Shown here piece after piece: positions 9,045-18,574 of a DNA stretch of 64,000 bases. The stretch covers positions 186,001-250,000 of the forward strand of contig NZ_SIRE01000008.1 in assembly GCF_004307995.1 (NCBI RefSeq), given 5' to 3'. Made by a program: the position numbers and the translations under genes. The DNA is from Paenibacillus thalictri. Lineage in GTDB: Bacteria; Bacillota; Bacilli; Paenibacillales; NBRC-103111. How positions within the stretch are numbered: the first letter of the stretch is position 1; each line of letters opens with the position of its first letter. Below the pieces are notes generated by a model, which was not told the origin of the DNA, did not search any database, and saw only the letters and a program-made list of their open reading frames with translations.

Positions 9045-9082
9045 TAGGCTGCCGATGAACCGATGGGGAGCCTATTTGATTT
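9045..9082 (+). terminator. Probable terminator after the alpha/beta hydrolase
   Basis: TAGGCT (9045-9050) pairs with AGCCTA (9069-9074), with further internal pairing across CCGAT and a following TTTGATTT. It lies 54 bases after the hydrolase stop. Confidence 0.5.
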
Positions 9083-9158
9083 GGATGTTTGTAGGAAACA
9101 TCATTAATTCTATCGGAATTATTAGTATAATTTTACTATACTTAATATAAATGAAGGA

Positions 9159-9452
9159 GTGAGTATCATAGCGATTACTACATTTAAAACGACAGCACAC
9201 CTGCAAGAAGGTGTGGTAATCAAAGTTCGTTCCAGAAATTTCGAGTTTACAATAGATGAGCCGAAAAGCTTGGGAGGGACCGATACCGTAATGAATCCAG
9301 TCGAAGCGCTGCTTGATTCATTAGGGGCGTGCCAGTCGATTGTAGCTTACTTAAATCAAGGCTTCTTTGACCTCGGAAAGAGCAGAGTGCAGTGGAGGAA
9401 GGGAATTATCTTGCCAGCGAGTTTTGTCACAATCATTCGCGGCTGTATTTGA
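9159..9452 (+). pseudogene. OsmC-family gene, truncated
   Basis: The first 65 residues from a GTG at 9159 match the start of OsmC-family peroxidases, including the conserved MNPVEALLDSLGACQSIVA with the first redox cysteine. After that the family match stops: the reading continues for about 30 unrelated residues and ends, giving 97 residues instead of about 140. The second conserved cysteine region is missing. The GTG also overlaps the AAGGAG ribosome site, so even the start is doubtful. This is most likely a decayed copy that lost its C-terminal half. Confidence 0.7.
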
Positions 9453-9520
9453 ACAGGAATTACTGGGAGGGGAATGGGGAAGTTAGACGAAAGTTTGGAA
9501 AAAAATACTAATTAACGAGA

Positions 9521-9558
9521 AAACCCCTTCTGCATTTTCAACAAGGGGTTTAAATTTT
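9521..9558 (+). terminator. Hairpin terminator downstream of the OsmC remnant
   Basis: AAACCCCTT (9521-9529) pairs with AAGGGGTTT (9543-9551), followed by AAATTTTG. It probably once ended the OsmC transcript. Confidence 0.65.
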
Positions 9559-9654
9559 GTTGTCAGATAATTGCACATTATGTAGAATTAAAGGAGAATG
9601 TGGAAAGAGGTCTAACTTGAATAATCAGGGATATAGTCCAATAACTGCCTCCTG

Positions 9655-9834
9655 CTTCACACTACATGTCGTCTTCCCGAGAGCGATCGAGAAGACCGCT
9701 TGTCTTTGCTAACATGGAAAGCGATTGCAGGTTGTAACGTCCGACTTCACACTACATGTCGTCTTCCCGAGAGCGATCGAGAAGACCGCTTGTCTTTGCT
9801 AACATGGAAAGCGATTGCAGGTTGTAACGTCCGA
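9655..9834 (+). repeat. Exact 90-bp tandem duplication with cre-like boxes
   Basis: The 90-base unit at 9655-9744 is repeated at 9745-9834 with no difference that I can find. Each unit holds GTCTTC...GAAGAC and the overlapping AAGAC-CGCTT-GTCTT inverted repeats, so two alternative hairpins can form. Each also holds GGAAAGCGATTGCA (9716-9729 and 9806-9819), which fits the catabolite-control consensus TGNAANCGNTNNCA at all but the first base. The array ends 62 bases before the histidine kinase start. The short open frame across it is only a by-product of the repeat. Confidence 0.92.
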
Positions 9835-9895
9835 TCGGGGAAATCCAGGATAATAGAGCGGTTAGCAGGGTTTGGGGAAAGGAGGCATAACCATC

Positions 9896-11662
9896 ATGAA
9901 ATTGGGAAACCGAATTGCTTCTCTAGCTTCATCGCTCAGTTTTAAAAGGAAAATGATCGTTCTCATGATGGTGATCCTGATCAGTATCGTGGTCCTGATC
10001 GAGGTCGTCATCTACAATGTGAGCATCCCATTGCAGATGAATGCCGCATTAAACGAAAATACGCAGGAGGTCGGCTATATCAGCGAACGACTTGATATGG
10101 TCATCTCCAACTACGACTGGTTTATGAATGCCTTGACGATGGACGACGTGCTGCAGTCGATTTTGAAAAAGCCCTACACGAACCGGCTGGACGAGCAGTT
10201 GTTAAACTTCGACTTGGAGCAGCGGCTGATCTCCAACAGCATCCTTGCCACCGACAAGATCGAAAATATTTTTATTTACGATACGCAAAAATACAGGGCC
10301 AGCGTGCTGCACTCGCATGATTTTGATAACGTTTACCTGGAGTTGGATACACAACGCTACAACAGCGAAGGAAACATTCATTGGAAAGTGGAGGGCAGCA
10401 AGCTCTATATCCACCGGGCGATCCGCGACCACAAGAGTCTTAAGATCATTGGTTACATGACGGTTTCGGTTCAGATTAGCTACTTGGACGAAATCATCAA
10501 TACCGCGATTAAGCGTTATACGTTAATCGTGAACGAAAACGGCCAGTTGATGCTGCAAAATCAGGCGGTTTCCGTATCTGGGGTGAACTTTAAAGAAGTA
10601 CTGGCGAAAGAAACAGCGCTCCAAGGCAAATCCGGTATAATTGACATCGTACCTTTGGGACAAGCCATGATGGTGACGAAAGTGTCTCAATTCTCGTTAT
10701 GGAAAACGATTTCAATCGTTCCGCTGAGTCAGGTGGCCTCGGAAACGCGGCTGATTGGCAAATGGATTGTCGGTATCGGTATTGTCGGCGTGTTGGCGGG
10801 CAGCCTGATAACATGGATCAGTTTTCTGCATCTGATGCGGCCATTGGGTGAGCTCACACGGGCAATGAAACTCGTGGATCAAGAAAATTTCAATCTTCGT
10901 GTTAACATCCGCCAGAACGACGAGTTTGGCCGACTTGGTAGAAGCTTCAACAGGATGATGGACAAAATCGACTACCTCATTTCCGAGGTGTACCTGAAGG
11001 AGCTCAGCCGAAAGGAAGCGGAATACAAAGCGCTCAAGGCGCAAATCAATCCGCATTTTATATACAATACGCTGGAGACGATCCGCTACCTCGCGGAATT
11101 CGATGAACGGGACAAGGTAGAGATGATCACGATCTCACTTGGCCGGCTTCTCAAGGCGAGTATCGATCATAAAAGCGATATGATTACCGTCCGGGACGAA
11201 CTGGTGTACATCGACGCCTACCTGAAAATCCAAAATACCCGGTTCGCGGATAAAGTGGACGTCAAGGTCTTCGTCGAAGGAGGCATTTACGGGCATTTGA
11301 TTCCCCGCTTTATTTTACAGCCGCTGGTGGAGAACGCATTTATCCACGGGCTCGAGAACAAAATCGGCAAAGGAGACCTCTTGATTAAAGGATGGGCCGA
11401 GGGGGGCATGATTCATTTTCGGATACAGGATAACGGAATCGGCATGGATGAGAAAACCTTAAGCGAGCTTTTTAATCCCGACCGGACGGAAAAAGAGAAG
11501 AAAATCGGTGCGGGCACCGGTTTTTTAAATGTCCATAACCGGATCAAAATGCTCTACGGCGACCCTTACGGCCTGAACGTACAAAGTTCTCCCAACATAG
11601 GCACGATCGTAGAGGTGCAACTCCCTATTCAACCTGAACTAGGAGGGAATTTTCATGTTTAA
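9896..11662 (+). CDS. Sensor histidine kinase, YesM family
   Basis: This 588-residue protein begins at the ATG ten bases after AAAGGAGG. It has a membrane segment near residues 18-40, an extracytoplasmic sensor region of about 240 residues, a second membrane segment near 287-310 and a HAMP domain (MRPLGELTRAM to MMDKID). The HisKA_7TM-type phosphoacceptor motif QINPHFIYNTLE lies near residue 385, followed by LVENAFIHG (N box) and DNGIGMDE (G1 box), with GTGFLNVHNRI near the end. YesM kinases phosphorylate the AraC-type regulator encoded next, here overlapping by eight bases. The binding lipoprotein encoded after it may deliver or sense the same sugar-like ligand. Confidence 0.93.
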   Translation: MKLGNRIASLASSLSFKRKMIVLMMVILISIVVLIEVVIYNVSIPLQMNAALNENTQEVGYISERLDMVISNYDWFMNALTMDDVLQSILKKPYTNRLDEQLLNFDLEQRLISNSILATDKIENIFIYDTQKYRASVLHSHDFDNVYLELDTQRYNSEGNIHWKVEGSKLYIHRAIRDHKSLKIIGYMTVSVQISYLDEIINTAIKRYTLIVNENGQLMLQNQAVSVSGVNFKEVLAKETALQGKSGIIDIVPLGQAMMVTKVSQFSLWKTISIVPLSQVASETRLIGKWIVGIGIVGVLAGSLITWISFLHLMRPLGELTRAMKLVDQENFNLRVNIRQNDEFGRLGRSFNRMMDKIDYLISEVYLKELSRKEAEYKALKAQINPHFIYNTLETIRYLAEFDERDKVEMITISLGRLLKASIDHKSDMITVRDELVYIDAYLKIQNTRFADKVDVKVFVEGGIYGHLIPRFILQPLVENAFIHGLENKIGKGDLLIKGWAEGGMIHFRIQDNGIGMDEKTLSELFNPDRTEKEKKIGAGTGFLNVHNRIKMLYGDPYGLNVQSSPNIGTIVEVQLPIQPELGGNFHV

Positions 11663-13232
11663 AGTTGTGATCGTCGATGATGAACCGCTGGTTTTGCGCG
11701 GATTGGCCGAAAGGTTTCCTTGGAAGGACTGGGGCTGCGTCGTTTGCGGCACCGCACTGAATGGTTTGGAAGGAAAGGAGCTTATTGACCGCGAGCAACC
11801 GGATATCGTTCTGACCGACGTGAAGATGCCGGGATTGTCCGGCCTTGAACTTGCGGAACACGTGAAGCGGAATCATCCGGATGCGCTTACGATCGTATTG
11901 AGCGGCTTCAACGAGTTCGATTATGCCCGTCAGGCATTGCGTCAACAAGTGTTCGATTATTTACTGAAGCCGGTCGACAAGGAGGAACTCAAAAAAACGC
12001 TCCGTAAAGGGTTCCAGCACTTGAACCGGAGGCGGGAAACAAGCCGCAATACGGAAGAAATGGAGAAGAAGCTAAGCCAGGTCAATCCGCTCGCGGAAGC
12101 CGGAATTCTTATGGATTTAATGCTCAACAACAAACATGAAGCCGACTCCTTGCACAACAGGCTTAAAGAGTTCGGTATCTCGTTCCAGAAAGGACAAGTC
12201 GTTGTTTTCGAAATGCTTGCCGTTTGGGAGCAGCACCAAAATTACAAGACGCTGCATCAGTTCGCTCTATCCAACATATTATACGAGATTTACGAAAAGT
12301 ACCGTTGTCGTGCGGTTATCCAGTGGATTGCCGGCAAGTGCACGGCAGCCATCCTGTTTGATTCGTCGATACCAAGCGTTATCGCTCAGAAGCGGGTGAT
12401 CGAGGCGACCGGAGAAGGGATCGCGCAGGCGACGTCTTTTTTTAAGCAGCGCGTGTTTGCCGGCATGGGTCATTTCGTCAACCGGCTCGACGAGTTAAAC
12501 ACATCTTATCTGACAGCGCTGTCAAGTCTGGAACACCATTTATTCTGGTCGCTGGAATTTGCCGAAACCGGGCTTGCATCCACGGAGCGGGTTGTTGTCC
12601 GGGTGGACGAGAGAATGTACGACGCCGTAAACGAAGGCTATGAAGACCGGGCTCTTCAGGAGTTCGACGCAGTATGCGCGCAGCTCCGAATAAACCGGGA
12701 TGTGGATCACGTCTACAGTATTTGCTTGGAGATTGTAATGAACCTTTCGAGCATCGCGAAATTTTGGGAGCTTGACCTTGCGATACCGAACTTGAGCGAA
12801 TTGAAGCAGCACGCTTTCTTCGACAATCTGGCCTTGGGACTTCGGGAGCTAATCCTCAACTTGTGCCTGACCATTGCCAATAAGAGACAGTTCATCACTT
12901 TGCCTTTGATGGACAAAATTCTGGCTTATATTCAGGACCATTACGCCAATCCCGATTTGAGCCTGCAGGATGTCGCGAATGAATTCCACCTGAGCGTCAG
13001 CCATCTCAGCCGAATGTTTAAGAAAGAAGCGGGGACGAACTTCAATGATTACCGCTCTATGGTCCGTATCGAGCAAGCGAAAGAGCTGCTTTGCAAGAAG
13101 TATTGGCTCACCAGCCAGGAAACCGCCTATCTGGTCGGCTTTACCGACGGCAAATATTTCAGTCAGGTGTTCAAGAAATATTGCGGCATGACGCCGAGCG
13201 AATACAAGGAAAGCCAATACACGTACGAATAA
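11655..13232 (+). CDS. Response regulator with AraC-type DNA-binding domain, YesN family
   Basis: This 525-residue protein has a receiver domain with acidic pair DDE, phospho-acceptor Asp55 in LTDVKMPG, and a conserved Lys in DYLLKPVDK. A middle region of about 280 residues has no clear family. The last 100 residues are an AraC HTH pair (SVSHLSRMFKKEAG and TAYLVGFTDGKYFSQVFKKY). The start overlaps the kinase gene, so the two are co-translated. Such pairs usually switch on a nearby ABC sugar importer; the candidates here are the lipoprotein just downstream and the operon ending in permeases at 22,101-25,483. Confidence 0.93.
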   Translation: MFKVVIVDDEPLVLRGLAERFPWKDWGCVVCGTALNGLEGKELIDREQPDIVLTDVKMPGLSGLELAEHVKRNHPDALTIVLSGFNEFDYARQALRQQVFDYLLKPVDKEELKKTLRKGFQHLNRRRETSRNTEEMEKKLSQVNPLAEAGILMDLMLNNKHEADSLHNRLKEFGISFQKGQVVVFEMLAVWEQHQNYKTLHQFALSNILYEIYEKYRCRAVIQWIAGKCTAAILFDSSIPSVIAQKRVIEATGEGIAQATSFFKQRVFAGMGHFVNRLDELNTSYLTALSSLEHHLFWSLEFAETGLASTERVVVRVDERMYDAVNEGYEDRALQEFDAVCAQLRINRDVDHVYSICLEIVMNLSSIAKFWELDLAIPNLSELKQHAFFDNLALGLRELILNLCLTIANKRQFITLPLMDKILAYIQDHYANPDLSLQDVANEFHLSVSHLSRMFKKEAGTNFNDYRSMVRIEQAKELLCKKYWLTSQETAYLVGFTDGKYFSQVFKKYCGMTPSEYKESQYTYE

Positions 13233-13277
13233 CAATTGTTATCAATGGCCGGAATTAGATGAGGGGAGGAAGCAGAT

Positions 13278-14648
13278 ATGAGCCCGTTACCGTTACGACT
13301 GACCGTATTGTTTCTTTGGATAATGTTACTGCTTTTGCTGGCAGGGTGCAGCTTTTCAGGTATCGTGAAAAAGCCGGATTCCGCTTCGTCATCGGAGCCC
13401 TTCGCTGCCGCCGACAGGAAGACCGTTACGCTCCGTTACTTGATCTGGAACAGCGACTACAGCGCTTCTTACCAAAAGATGTTTGCGGAGTTCAATAAGG
13501 AGTATCCGGGGATCAAAGTGGATCTGCAGGTGGTGCCGTGGGGCAATTACTGGGATAAGCTGATGACCGAAATTGCCGGCGGCAAGGCACCGGATCTGTA
13601 TTGGGGTTATTTTCCCCGCTTCCCCGGATTTATTGACAAGGCGGCGGTTTTGGATTTGACAAATTATATGAAGCGGGACCATGTTGATTTGAGCAAGTAT
13701 AACTCGTCGATGCTGCAGGCATATGCGTCGGATGGAAAACAATATGCGATTCCACAAAGCTTCGGTGCGATGGGCATTATCTATAACCGCGACCTGCTGA
13801 TGAAGGCCGGCTTCGACAGCTATCCCGAAGGACTGGAATGGAACCCGGTGGACGGCGGATCGTTCGTCCGATTCCTGCAGCGGCTGACGCTGGACAAGGA
13901 GGGGAGACATCCTGACGAATCCGGTTTCGACGCTGATCATATCGTCCAATACGGCTTCAATTTTATCGACAAGGATCAGGTCGATCCCGGACAGCTGATC
14001 GGCCTTATTGCCTCCAATGGCGGCACGTTTATGAAGGACGGCAGGCTAGCGTTGGATGACAAACTGAGGGAAACATATCAATTCGTCTACGACCTCGTAT
14101 TCAAATACCATGTGATGCCGAATTTTCAGGATATTCATACAGGCGGTTCCGAAAACAAGTTTCTTTCGGGGCAGACCGCCGTTTGGATGAACGGGCAATG
14201 GATGATGAAGCCGCTGAAGGACAAAGCAGGCTTCGATTGGGCCGTCGGTTCTTTGCCGAAGGGCCCCGCAGGTACATTTACATTGGTGGCAGGTTTAGGA
14301 GATCTTATCTATTCAGGCACGAAACATCCCGAAGAAGCTTGGCAGCTGGTAAAATTCATGGCAGGGCCCAAAGCCCAAAATATTTTGGCTGAATCCGGCA
14401 TCGTATTTCCGGCCTATGAGGATGCGATCTCGAGGTTTTTGGAAACGTATCGGAAGATCGGTATCGACGCCCAATTGTTTGTCGACGGCTACAACGGGGC
14501 GACCGTCGTCTCGCCGGGCGCCAAAAACTACGGAGAATGGTACCAGGTGTTTGTCAAATACACAGGCCTGATGCTCTCGGGCGATATCGATCCCCGTACC
14601 GCGCTGGACCGGCTCAAGCAGGAGGGAGACGTCGCCGCGAACCAGTAG
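13278..14648 (+). CDS. Extracellular solute-binding lipoprotein, family 1 (first paralogue)
   Basis: This 456-residue precursor has a lipoprotein signal with lipobox LAGC, Cys24. The mature part is a carbohydrate-type family 1 binding protein. It is closely related along its whole length to the lipoprotein at 24,107-25,483: for example VPWGNYWDKLMTEIAGG against TPWANFWDKLFTELAGG, and shared FIDKDQ and IHTGGSE segments. It lies directly after the YesM/YesN pair, without its own permeases, and is closed by a strong terminator. It may be an alternative binding protein for the permeases at 22,101-23,859 or a ligand sensor for the kinase. Confidence 0.9.
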   Translation: MSPLPLRLTVLFLWIMLLLLLAGCSFSGIVKKPDSASSSEPFAAADRKTVTLRYLIWNSDYSASYQKMFAEFNKEYPGIKVDLQVVPWGNYWDKLMTEIAGGKAPDLYWGYFPRFPGFIDKAAVLDLTNYMKRDHVDLSKYNSSMLQAYASDGKQYAIPQSFGAMGIIYNRDLLMKAGFDSYPEGLEWNPVDGGSFVRFLQRLTLDKEGRHPDESGFDADHIVQYGFNFIDKDQVDPGQLIGLIASNGGTFMKDGRLALDDKLRETYQFVYDLVFKYHVMPNFQDIHTGGSENKFLSGQTAVWMNGQWMMKPLKDKAGFDWAVGSLPKGPAGTFTLVAGLGDLIYSGTKHPEEAWQLVKFMAGPKAQNILAESGIVFPAYEDAISRFLETYRKIGIDAQLFVDGYNGATVVSPGAKNYGEWYQVFVKYTGLMLSGDIDPRTALDRLKQEGDVAANQ

Positions 14649-14717
14649 TTCTCGATGGCGGAGCGTACAAGCAACAAACAACGAATGGTTGAACAAAGGA
14701 ACACTGTCCCGAACATC

Positions 14718-14760
14718 AATAAGCAGCATCCGCAAAAAGGCGGATGCTGCTTATTTCTTG
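14718..14760 (+). terminator. Rho-independent terminator after the first binding protein
   Basis: A perfect 16-bp stem (14718-14733 with 14740-14755) with a 6-base loop ends in TTATTTCTT. It separates the YesM/YesN/lipoprotein unit from the catabolic operon. Confidence 0.92.
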
Positions 14761-14996
14761 TAATACGGATAACCTTGTAGCGCCGCCCCCTTTCGGTCGA
14801 CCCCGATCATTTGCGTACCGTAACGGCCTGATTGAACCTTGCCACGAAATTTCCAGCCTTCAATTCAGGCAGCCGCTCAAATTTTTAAACCAATAAGCAA
14901 TTTTTTAATCCTCCGTTCGGGTTGGTCGGCCGCTACAATCAAACTGTAATTACAAAAAAGGCAGAAACAGCCTGGCTTGAAAGAGGTGAAACGCAA

Positions 14997-16403
14997 GTGA
15001 GTTTGCTGATTGACGGAACGTGGATCGAAACGGAAGAACAAATCAAGGTTTATAACAAATTCAATGGCGAGGAAATCGGCCAAGTCTCGGTTGCCTCCCG
15101 CGAGCAGATCCGGCAAGCGGTTGCCTCATCCCAGCGGGCAATGAAGGAGCAGCCGTTGTCCTCGGAAGAAAGATACCGGATATTGTCCCGCACCTCCGAG
15201 CTGATTATGAAGAATCAGGATGAATTGGCTTTGACGATCGCAACAGAGGCGGGAAAGCCTGTTAACGAAGCAAAAATTGAAGTCGGCCGGGCAGCCCGCA
15301 CTTTTCAGATATCGGCTGAGGAGGCGAAACGCATCGCCGGCGAAATGGTGCCGCTTTCTTCTGCGGACCCGGTTGCGAAGCTGGCGTTTACTTTGCGCAA
15401 GCCGATCGGCGTCGTGTGCGCCATCTCGCCTTTTAACTTTCCGATCAATCTGGTCGCACATAAGGTGGCGCCGGCGGTGGCGGCGGGCAATGCCTTCGTG
15501 CTGAAGCCGGCTACAACGACGCCGCTCATCGCGATACGCCTGCTGAAGCTGATGCAGGAGGCGGGACTGCCGGAAGGTTACGGTCACCTGGTGATCGGCA
15601 GCGGATCGACCGTCGGGGAGTGGCTGCTGGAGGAGCAAGGATTTTCCTTTTACAGCTTCACGGGCAGTCCGCGCGTCGGAAAACACCTGAAAGAAGCAAT
15701 TGGCCTCAGGCCCTGCGCGCTTGAGCTTGGCTCCAACAGCGCGACAGTCGTCCATCACGACGCTGATATCGAATATGCAGCGGAACGGTGTGGCCGAACG
15801 GCTTTCAACAATGCCGGACAGGTGTGCATTTCGGTTCAGCGGATCATGGTGCATGAGGATGTGAAGGTGCGCTTCTTAACGAAGCTGGTCGAGGTCACGA
15901 AGTCGCTGCGCGTCGGGGATCCTTCGGATCCGGCGACCGAAGTCGGCCCGATGATCAGCACGGCGGATGCCGAGCGGACGATGGATTGGATTCAGGAAGC
16001 CGTCGATCACGGGGCCAAGCTGCTGTGCGGCGGAACCCGCGACGGTGTAATGATTCAGCCTGCGGTTTTGGCGGACGTACCGACTCATCTGAAGTTATGC
16101 GTGGAAGAAGCGTTTGCGCCGATCGTGGTCGTCAATACGTACCGCACGCTGGATGAGGCGATCGCCATGGTTAATAATTCCAAATATGGCCTGCAGGGCG
16201 GCTTGTTCACGAAGTCGCTGGAAGTCATGATCCGATGCGCCAACGAAATCCACGTCGGCGGGTTGATGGTCAACCAGACATCCGCATTCCGCAGTGATGA
16301 AATGCCTTATGGCGGCGTAAAGGAAAGTGGCATCGGAAAGGAAGGACCGCGTTACGCGATCCAGGAAATGACCGAAGTAAAACTGATCGTTATCCATCAA
16401 TAA
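14997..16403 (+). CDS. Aldehyde dehydrogenase family protein
   Basis: From the GTG at 14997, which follows AGAGGTG, the protein has 468 residues, usual for the family. Catalytic Glu243 (ALELGSN) and nucleophile Cys277 (NAGQVCIS) are present, as are the Rossmann TGSPRVGK segment and the SPFNFP loop. The nearest named types by feel are lactaldehyde or NADP-dependent glyceraldehyde-3-phosphate dehydrogenases. It is the first gene of an eleven-gene run with cyclase, ABM, FAH, cupin, SDR, isomerase and Gfo/Idh genes. Oxidation of an aldehyde from sugar or sugar-acid cleavage, such as lactaldehyde or glycolaldehyde, would fit; this is inference. Confidence 0.9.
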   Translation: MSLLIDGTWIETEEQIKVYNKFNGEEIGQVSVASREQIRQAVASSQRAMKEQPLSSEERYRILSRTSELIMKNQDELALTIATEAGKPVNEAKIEVGRAARTFQISAEEAKRIAGEMVPLSSADPVAKLAFTLRKPIGVVCAISPFNFPINLVAHKVAPAVAAGNAFVLKPATTTPLIAIRLLKLMQEAGLPEGYGHLVIGSGSTVGEWLLEEQGFSFYSFTGSPRVGKHLKEAIGLRPCALELGSNSATVVHHDADIEYAAERCGRTAFNNAGQVCISVQRIMVHEDVKVRFLTKLVEVTKSLRVGDPSDPATEVGPMISTADAERTMDWIQEAVDHGAKLLCGGTRDGVMIQPAVLADVPTHLKLCVEEAFAPIVVVNTYRTLDEAIAMVNNSKYGLQGGLFTKSLEVMIRCANEIHVGGLMVNQTSAFRSDEMPYGGVKESGIGKEGPRYAIQEMTEVKLIVIHQ

Positions 16404-16463
16404 CACGAGAGCGCGGCAAGTAGCCTCGGCACGAACCTTGACAAAAACGGAGGAATGGCAAAA

Positions 16464-17192
16464 ATGGCCCAACGTATTATCGATTTGAGCATGACCGTTC
16501 ATGACGACATGAAAGTGTTTCCCCGCGTGGTGCGGCCGGTGACTGCGCTTTACGAGACTTGGGAAGAATTTGCCGCCCGTATCGGGGCAGCCCAATACGG
16601 GGCGAAATCGCTGACCGCGACTTATGTCATTACGCAAGGCGACCACGTGGGTACGCATATGGATGCAATGAAACACATTGTGAAGGACGCCCCGGGCCCG
16701 GAGGGCATTCCGCTGGAATATTGTTTCGGTGACGGGGTCATACTCGACTTTCGGGATAAACCGGCAGGTCACTTCATCACAGTGGACGACATCAAGGAGG
16801 CTTTGGCCAAAATACAGTACACCATCAAGCCGCTCGATATCGTGCTCATCCATACCGGAGACGGCGACGGCGGCAAAAACGAGACGGACGCCTACTTCAC
16901 CGAACACTGCGGCATGACGGCGGAAGCGACCGTTTATTTGATCGAGCAAGGTGTAAAGGTGTTTGGCATCGACGCCCCGACGTTCGACGCGCCGGTCAAG
17001 ACGATGTTTGAGACCCGAAAATTTTGGCAAGCTCATCTGGTCATGAACACCCACGAATACTACCATCTGGAAAATATGATGAATCTCGATCAAATCGGAA
17101 GGTCTTACGGCTTTAAGCTCTCCGTGTTCCCGATCAAGTGGAAAGGGACAACCGCCGCTCCCGTAAGGGCCGTTGCGATTATCGAAGAATAA
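16464..17192 (+). CDS. Cyclase family protein (kynurenine formamidase-like)
   Basis: This 242-residue protein carries the HxGTHxD metal motif of the family as DHVGTHMDAMKH, and a second conserved region GIDAPTFDAP. The ATG at 16464 lies nine bases after GGAGGA; the ATG at 16455 is almost in contact with it. Family members hydrolyse formyl or lactone-like bonds, for example kynurenine formamidase and isatin hydrolase. In this operon a lactone or ring-opening step is plausible. A second, smaller member of the same family is encoded at 52,222-52,767. Confidence 0.88.
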   Translation: MAQRIIDLSMTVHDDMKVFPRVVRPVTALYETWEEFAARIGAAQYGAKSLTATYVITQGDHVGTHMDAMKHIVKDAPGPEGIPLEYCFGDGVILDFRDKPAGHFITVDDIKEALAKIQYTIKPLDIVLIHTGDGDGGKNETDAYFTEHCGMTAEATVYLIEQGVKVFGIDAPTFDAPVKTMFETRKFWQAHLVMNTHEYYHLENMMNLDQIGRSYGFKLSVFPIKWKGTTAAPVRAVAIIEE

Positions 17193-17239
17193 GGCGGGGC
17201 GCAAGGCATTGAATTTTAACCTACAAGGAGGAATTGAAC

Positions 17240-17533
17240 ATGAAAGTATTGATCGCGCGTTACACCGTCAAACCCGGGCAAACCGAAACCGTGCTGGAGC
17301 ATCTTAGCGAAATGGGCAAAAAAGTCAGAGCCGAGGAGCCGGGTTGTAAAGTATACAAAGTCCACCGTCCGGACGGTCAGGAAAATATGCTGGTGCTCTA
17401 CGAAGCATACACCGATCAGATGGCGCTGGAAGCGCATCGGGAAACGCCTTTTTTCAAGGAAATCATCGAAGGCAAGGTCGTTCCGCTGCTGGAAAAACGC
17501 GAACGTGAAGTTCTGGAACTGGTGCTCGAGTAA
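17240..17533 (+). CDS. ABM-domain protein (antibiotic biosynthesis monooxygenase fold)
   Basis: This 97-residue protein has the ferredoxin-like ABM fold pattern: KVLIARYTVKPGQTETVLEHL at the start, PGCKVYKVHR in the middle and MLVLYEAYTDQMALEAHR, ending in a helix PFFKEIIEG. AAGGAGGA lies seven bases before the ATG. Proteins of this size act as quinol monooxygenases, autoinducer-processing enzymes (LsrG) or small accessory isomerases. The genes around it suggest a sugar or ring-cleavage intermediate rather than antibiotic synthesis. Confidence 0.82.
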   Translation: MKVLIARYTVKPGQTETVLEHLSEMGKKVRAEEPGCKVYKVHRPDGQENMLVLYEAYTDQMALEAHRETPFFKEIIEGKVVPLLEKREREVLELVLE

Positions 17534-17572
17534 ACGGCTGCCGCCGCATGGCGCAGCCAGAGGAGGAAGTCT

Positions 17573-18559
17573 ATGCGACTGGTCACATTTGAAATTCCAG
17601 GCATTCCGGGCAAGTTGTCCCGCATCGGCGCCTTGACGCCCGATGGACGGATCGTCGATTTGACGGTGGCTTACCGGCTCATGCTCGTTCGGTCGGGGAT
17701 GACGAAATCGGCGGCGGACCGGATCAGCGGGGCGCTGGTTCCCCCGGATATGCTGCTCTTCATCGAAGGGGGAGGCGGCTCGCTTGAAGCGGCGCGCAAA
17801 GCGTTCGACTGGGCGCTCGAAGCCACTGTGCCGGACGGGGAGATGTGCATGTTCTCTCAAGGCGCGGTGGCGATCCGCTCCCCGATTCCGCGACCGCCGC
17901 TGCTGAGAGACTTTATGGCCTTCGAGGAGCACCTGCAAAATATTTATCCGAAGCTGGGGCGCTCCATTCCGCCGGAATGGTACAACCTGCCGGTTTACTA
18001 CAAAGGCAACCCAGGCAGTACGGGCGGGGACGGAGACGACATTCGCATTCCTTCCTACGAACAGGAGCTCGATTATGAGTTCGAGATGGCGTTTGTCATC
18101 GGGGTTGGCGGAGCCGACATCCGGCCGGAGGACGCATTCAAGCACATCTACGGTTATATGATTTACAACGATTTCAGCGCCCGCTCGATTCAGGAACGCG
18201 AAATGACGGTTGGCCTCGGTCCGGCGAAAGGCAAAGACTTTCAGCGCGGGCATGTGCTGGGGCCCTATCTGGTAACTGCAGATGAGATTTCGGACGTGTA
18301 CAACCTGACGATGACGGCACGGGTCAACGGAAAGGAAATTTGCCGGACGAATACGCGGACAATCCATTGGAAATTCGAAGACATGATCGCTCATGCCTCG
18401 CGGGATGAGGAACTGGTCCCCGGCGAAGTGTTCGGGACGGGCACTGTCGGCAACGGATCCGGTAAGGAGCTCGGCAAGCTGCTCAAGGCCGGCGACGTGA
18501 TCGAACTGACGGTGGAGGGATTGGGCACACTGCGAAATAAAGTAATTTCTAACCGATAG
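17573..18559 (+). CDS. Fumarylacetoacetate hydrolase family protein
   Basis: This 328-residue protein has an N-terminal cap region and the FAH catalytic core: DFMAFEEHLQN, the metal-ligand pattern LDYEFEMAFVIG (two Glu spaced as ExE), and YGYMIYNDFSARSIQ. The C-terminal part has FGTGTVGNGSG and GDVIELTVEGLGTLRN. The family cleaves or hydrates acylpyruvates and 2,4-diketo acids. Next to an SDR and an aldehyde dehydrogenase this resembles the diketo-hydrolase step of non-phosphorylating fucose or rhamnose breakdown. The sugar-acid dehydratase expected in that route is not in the window. Confidence 0.9.
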   Translation: MRLVTFEIPGIPGKLSRIGALTPDGRIVDLTVAYRLMLVRSGMTKSAADRISGALVPPDMLLFIEGGGGSLEAARKAFDWALEATVPDGEMCMFSQGAVAIRSPIPRPPLLRDFMAFEEHLQNIYPKLGRSIPPEWYNLPVYYKGNPGSTGGDGDDIRIPSYEQELDYEFEMAFVIGVGGADIRPEDAFKHIYGYMIYNDFSARSIQEREMTVGLGPAKGKDFQRGHVLGPYLVTADEISDVYNLTMTARVNGKEICRTNTRTIHWKFEDMIAHASRDEELVPGEVFGTGTVGNGSGKELGKLLKAGDVIELTVEGLGTLRNKVISNR

Positions 18560-18574
18560 AAAGCGGAGGTTAAC

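Noticed and set aside
9700..9945. Open frame running through the 90-bp tandem repeat
   Set aside because: The repeated peptide arises because the unit length is a multiple of three; there is no ribosome site or family match.
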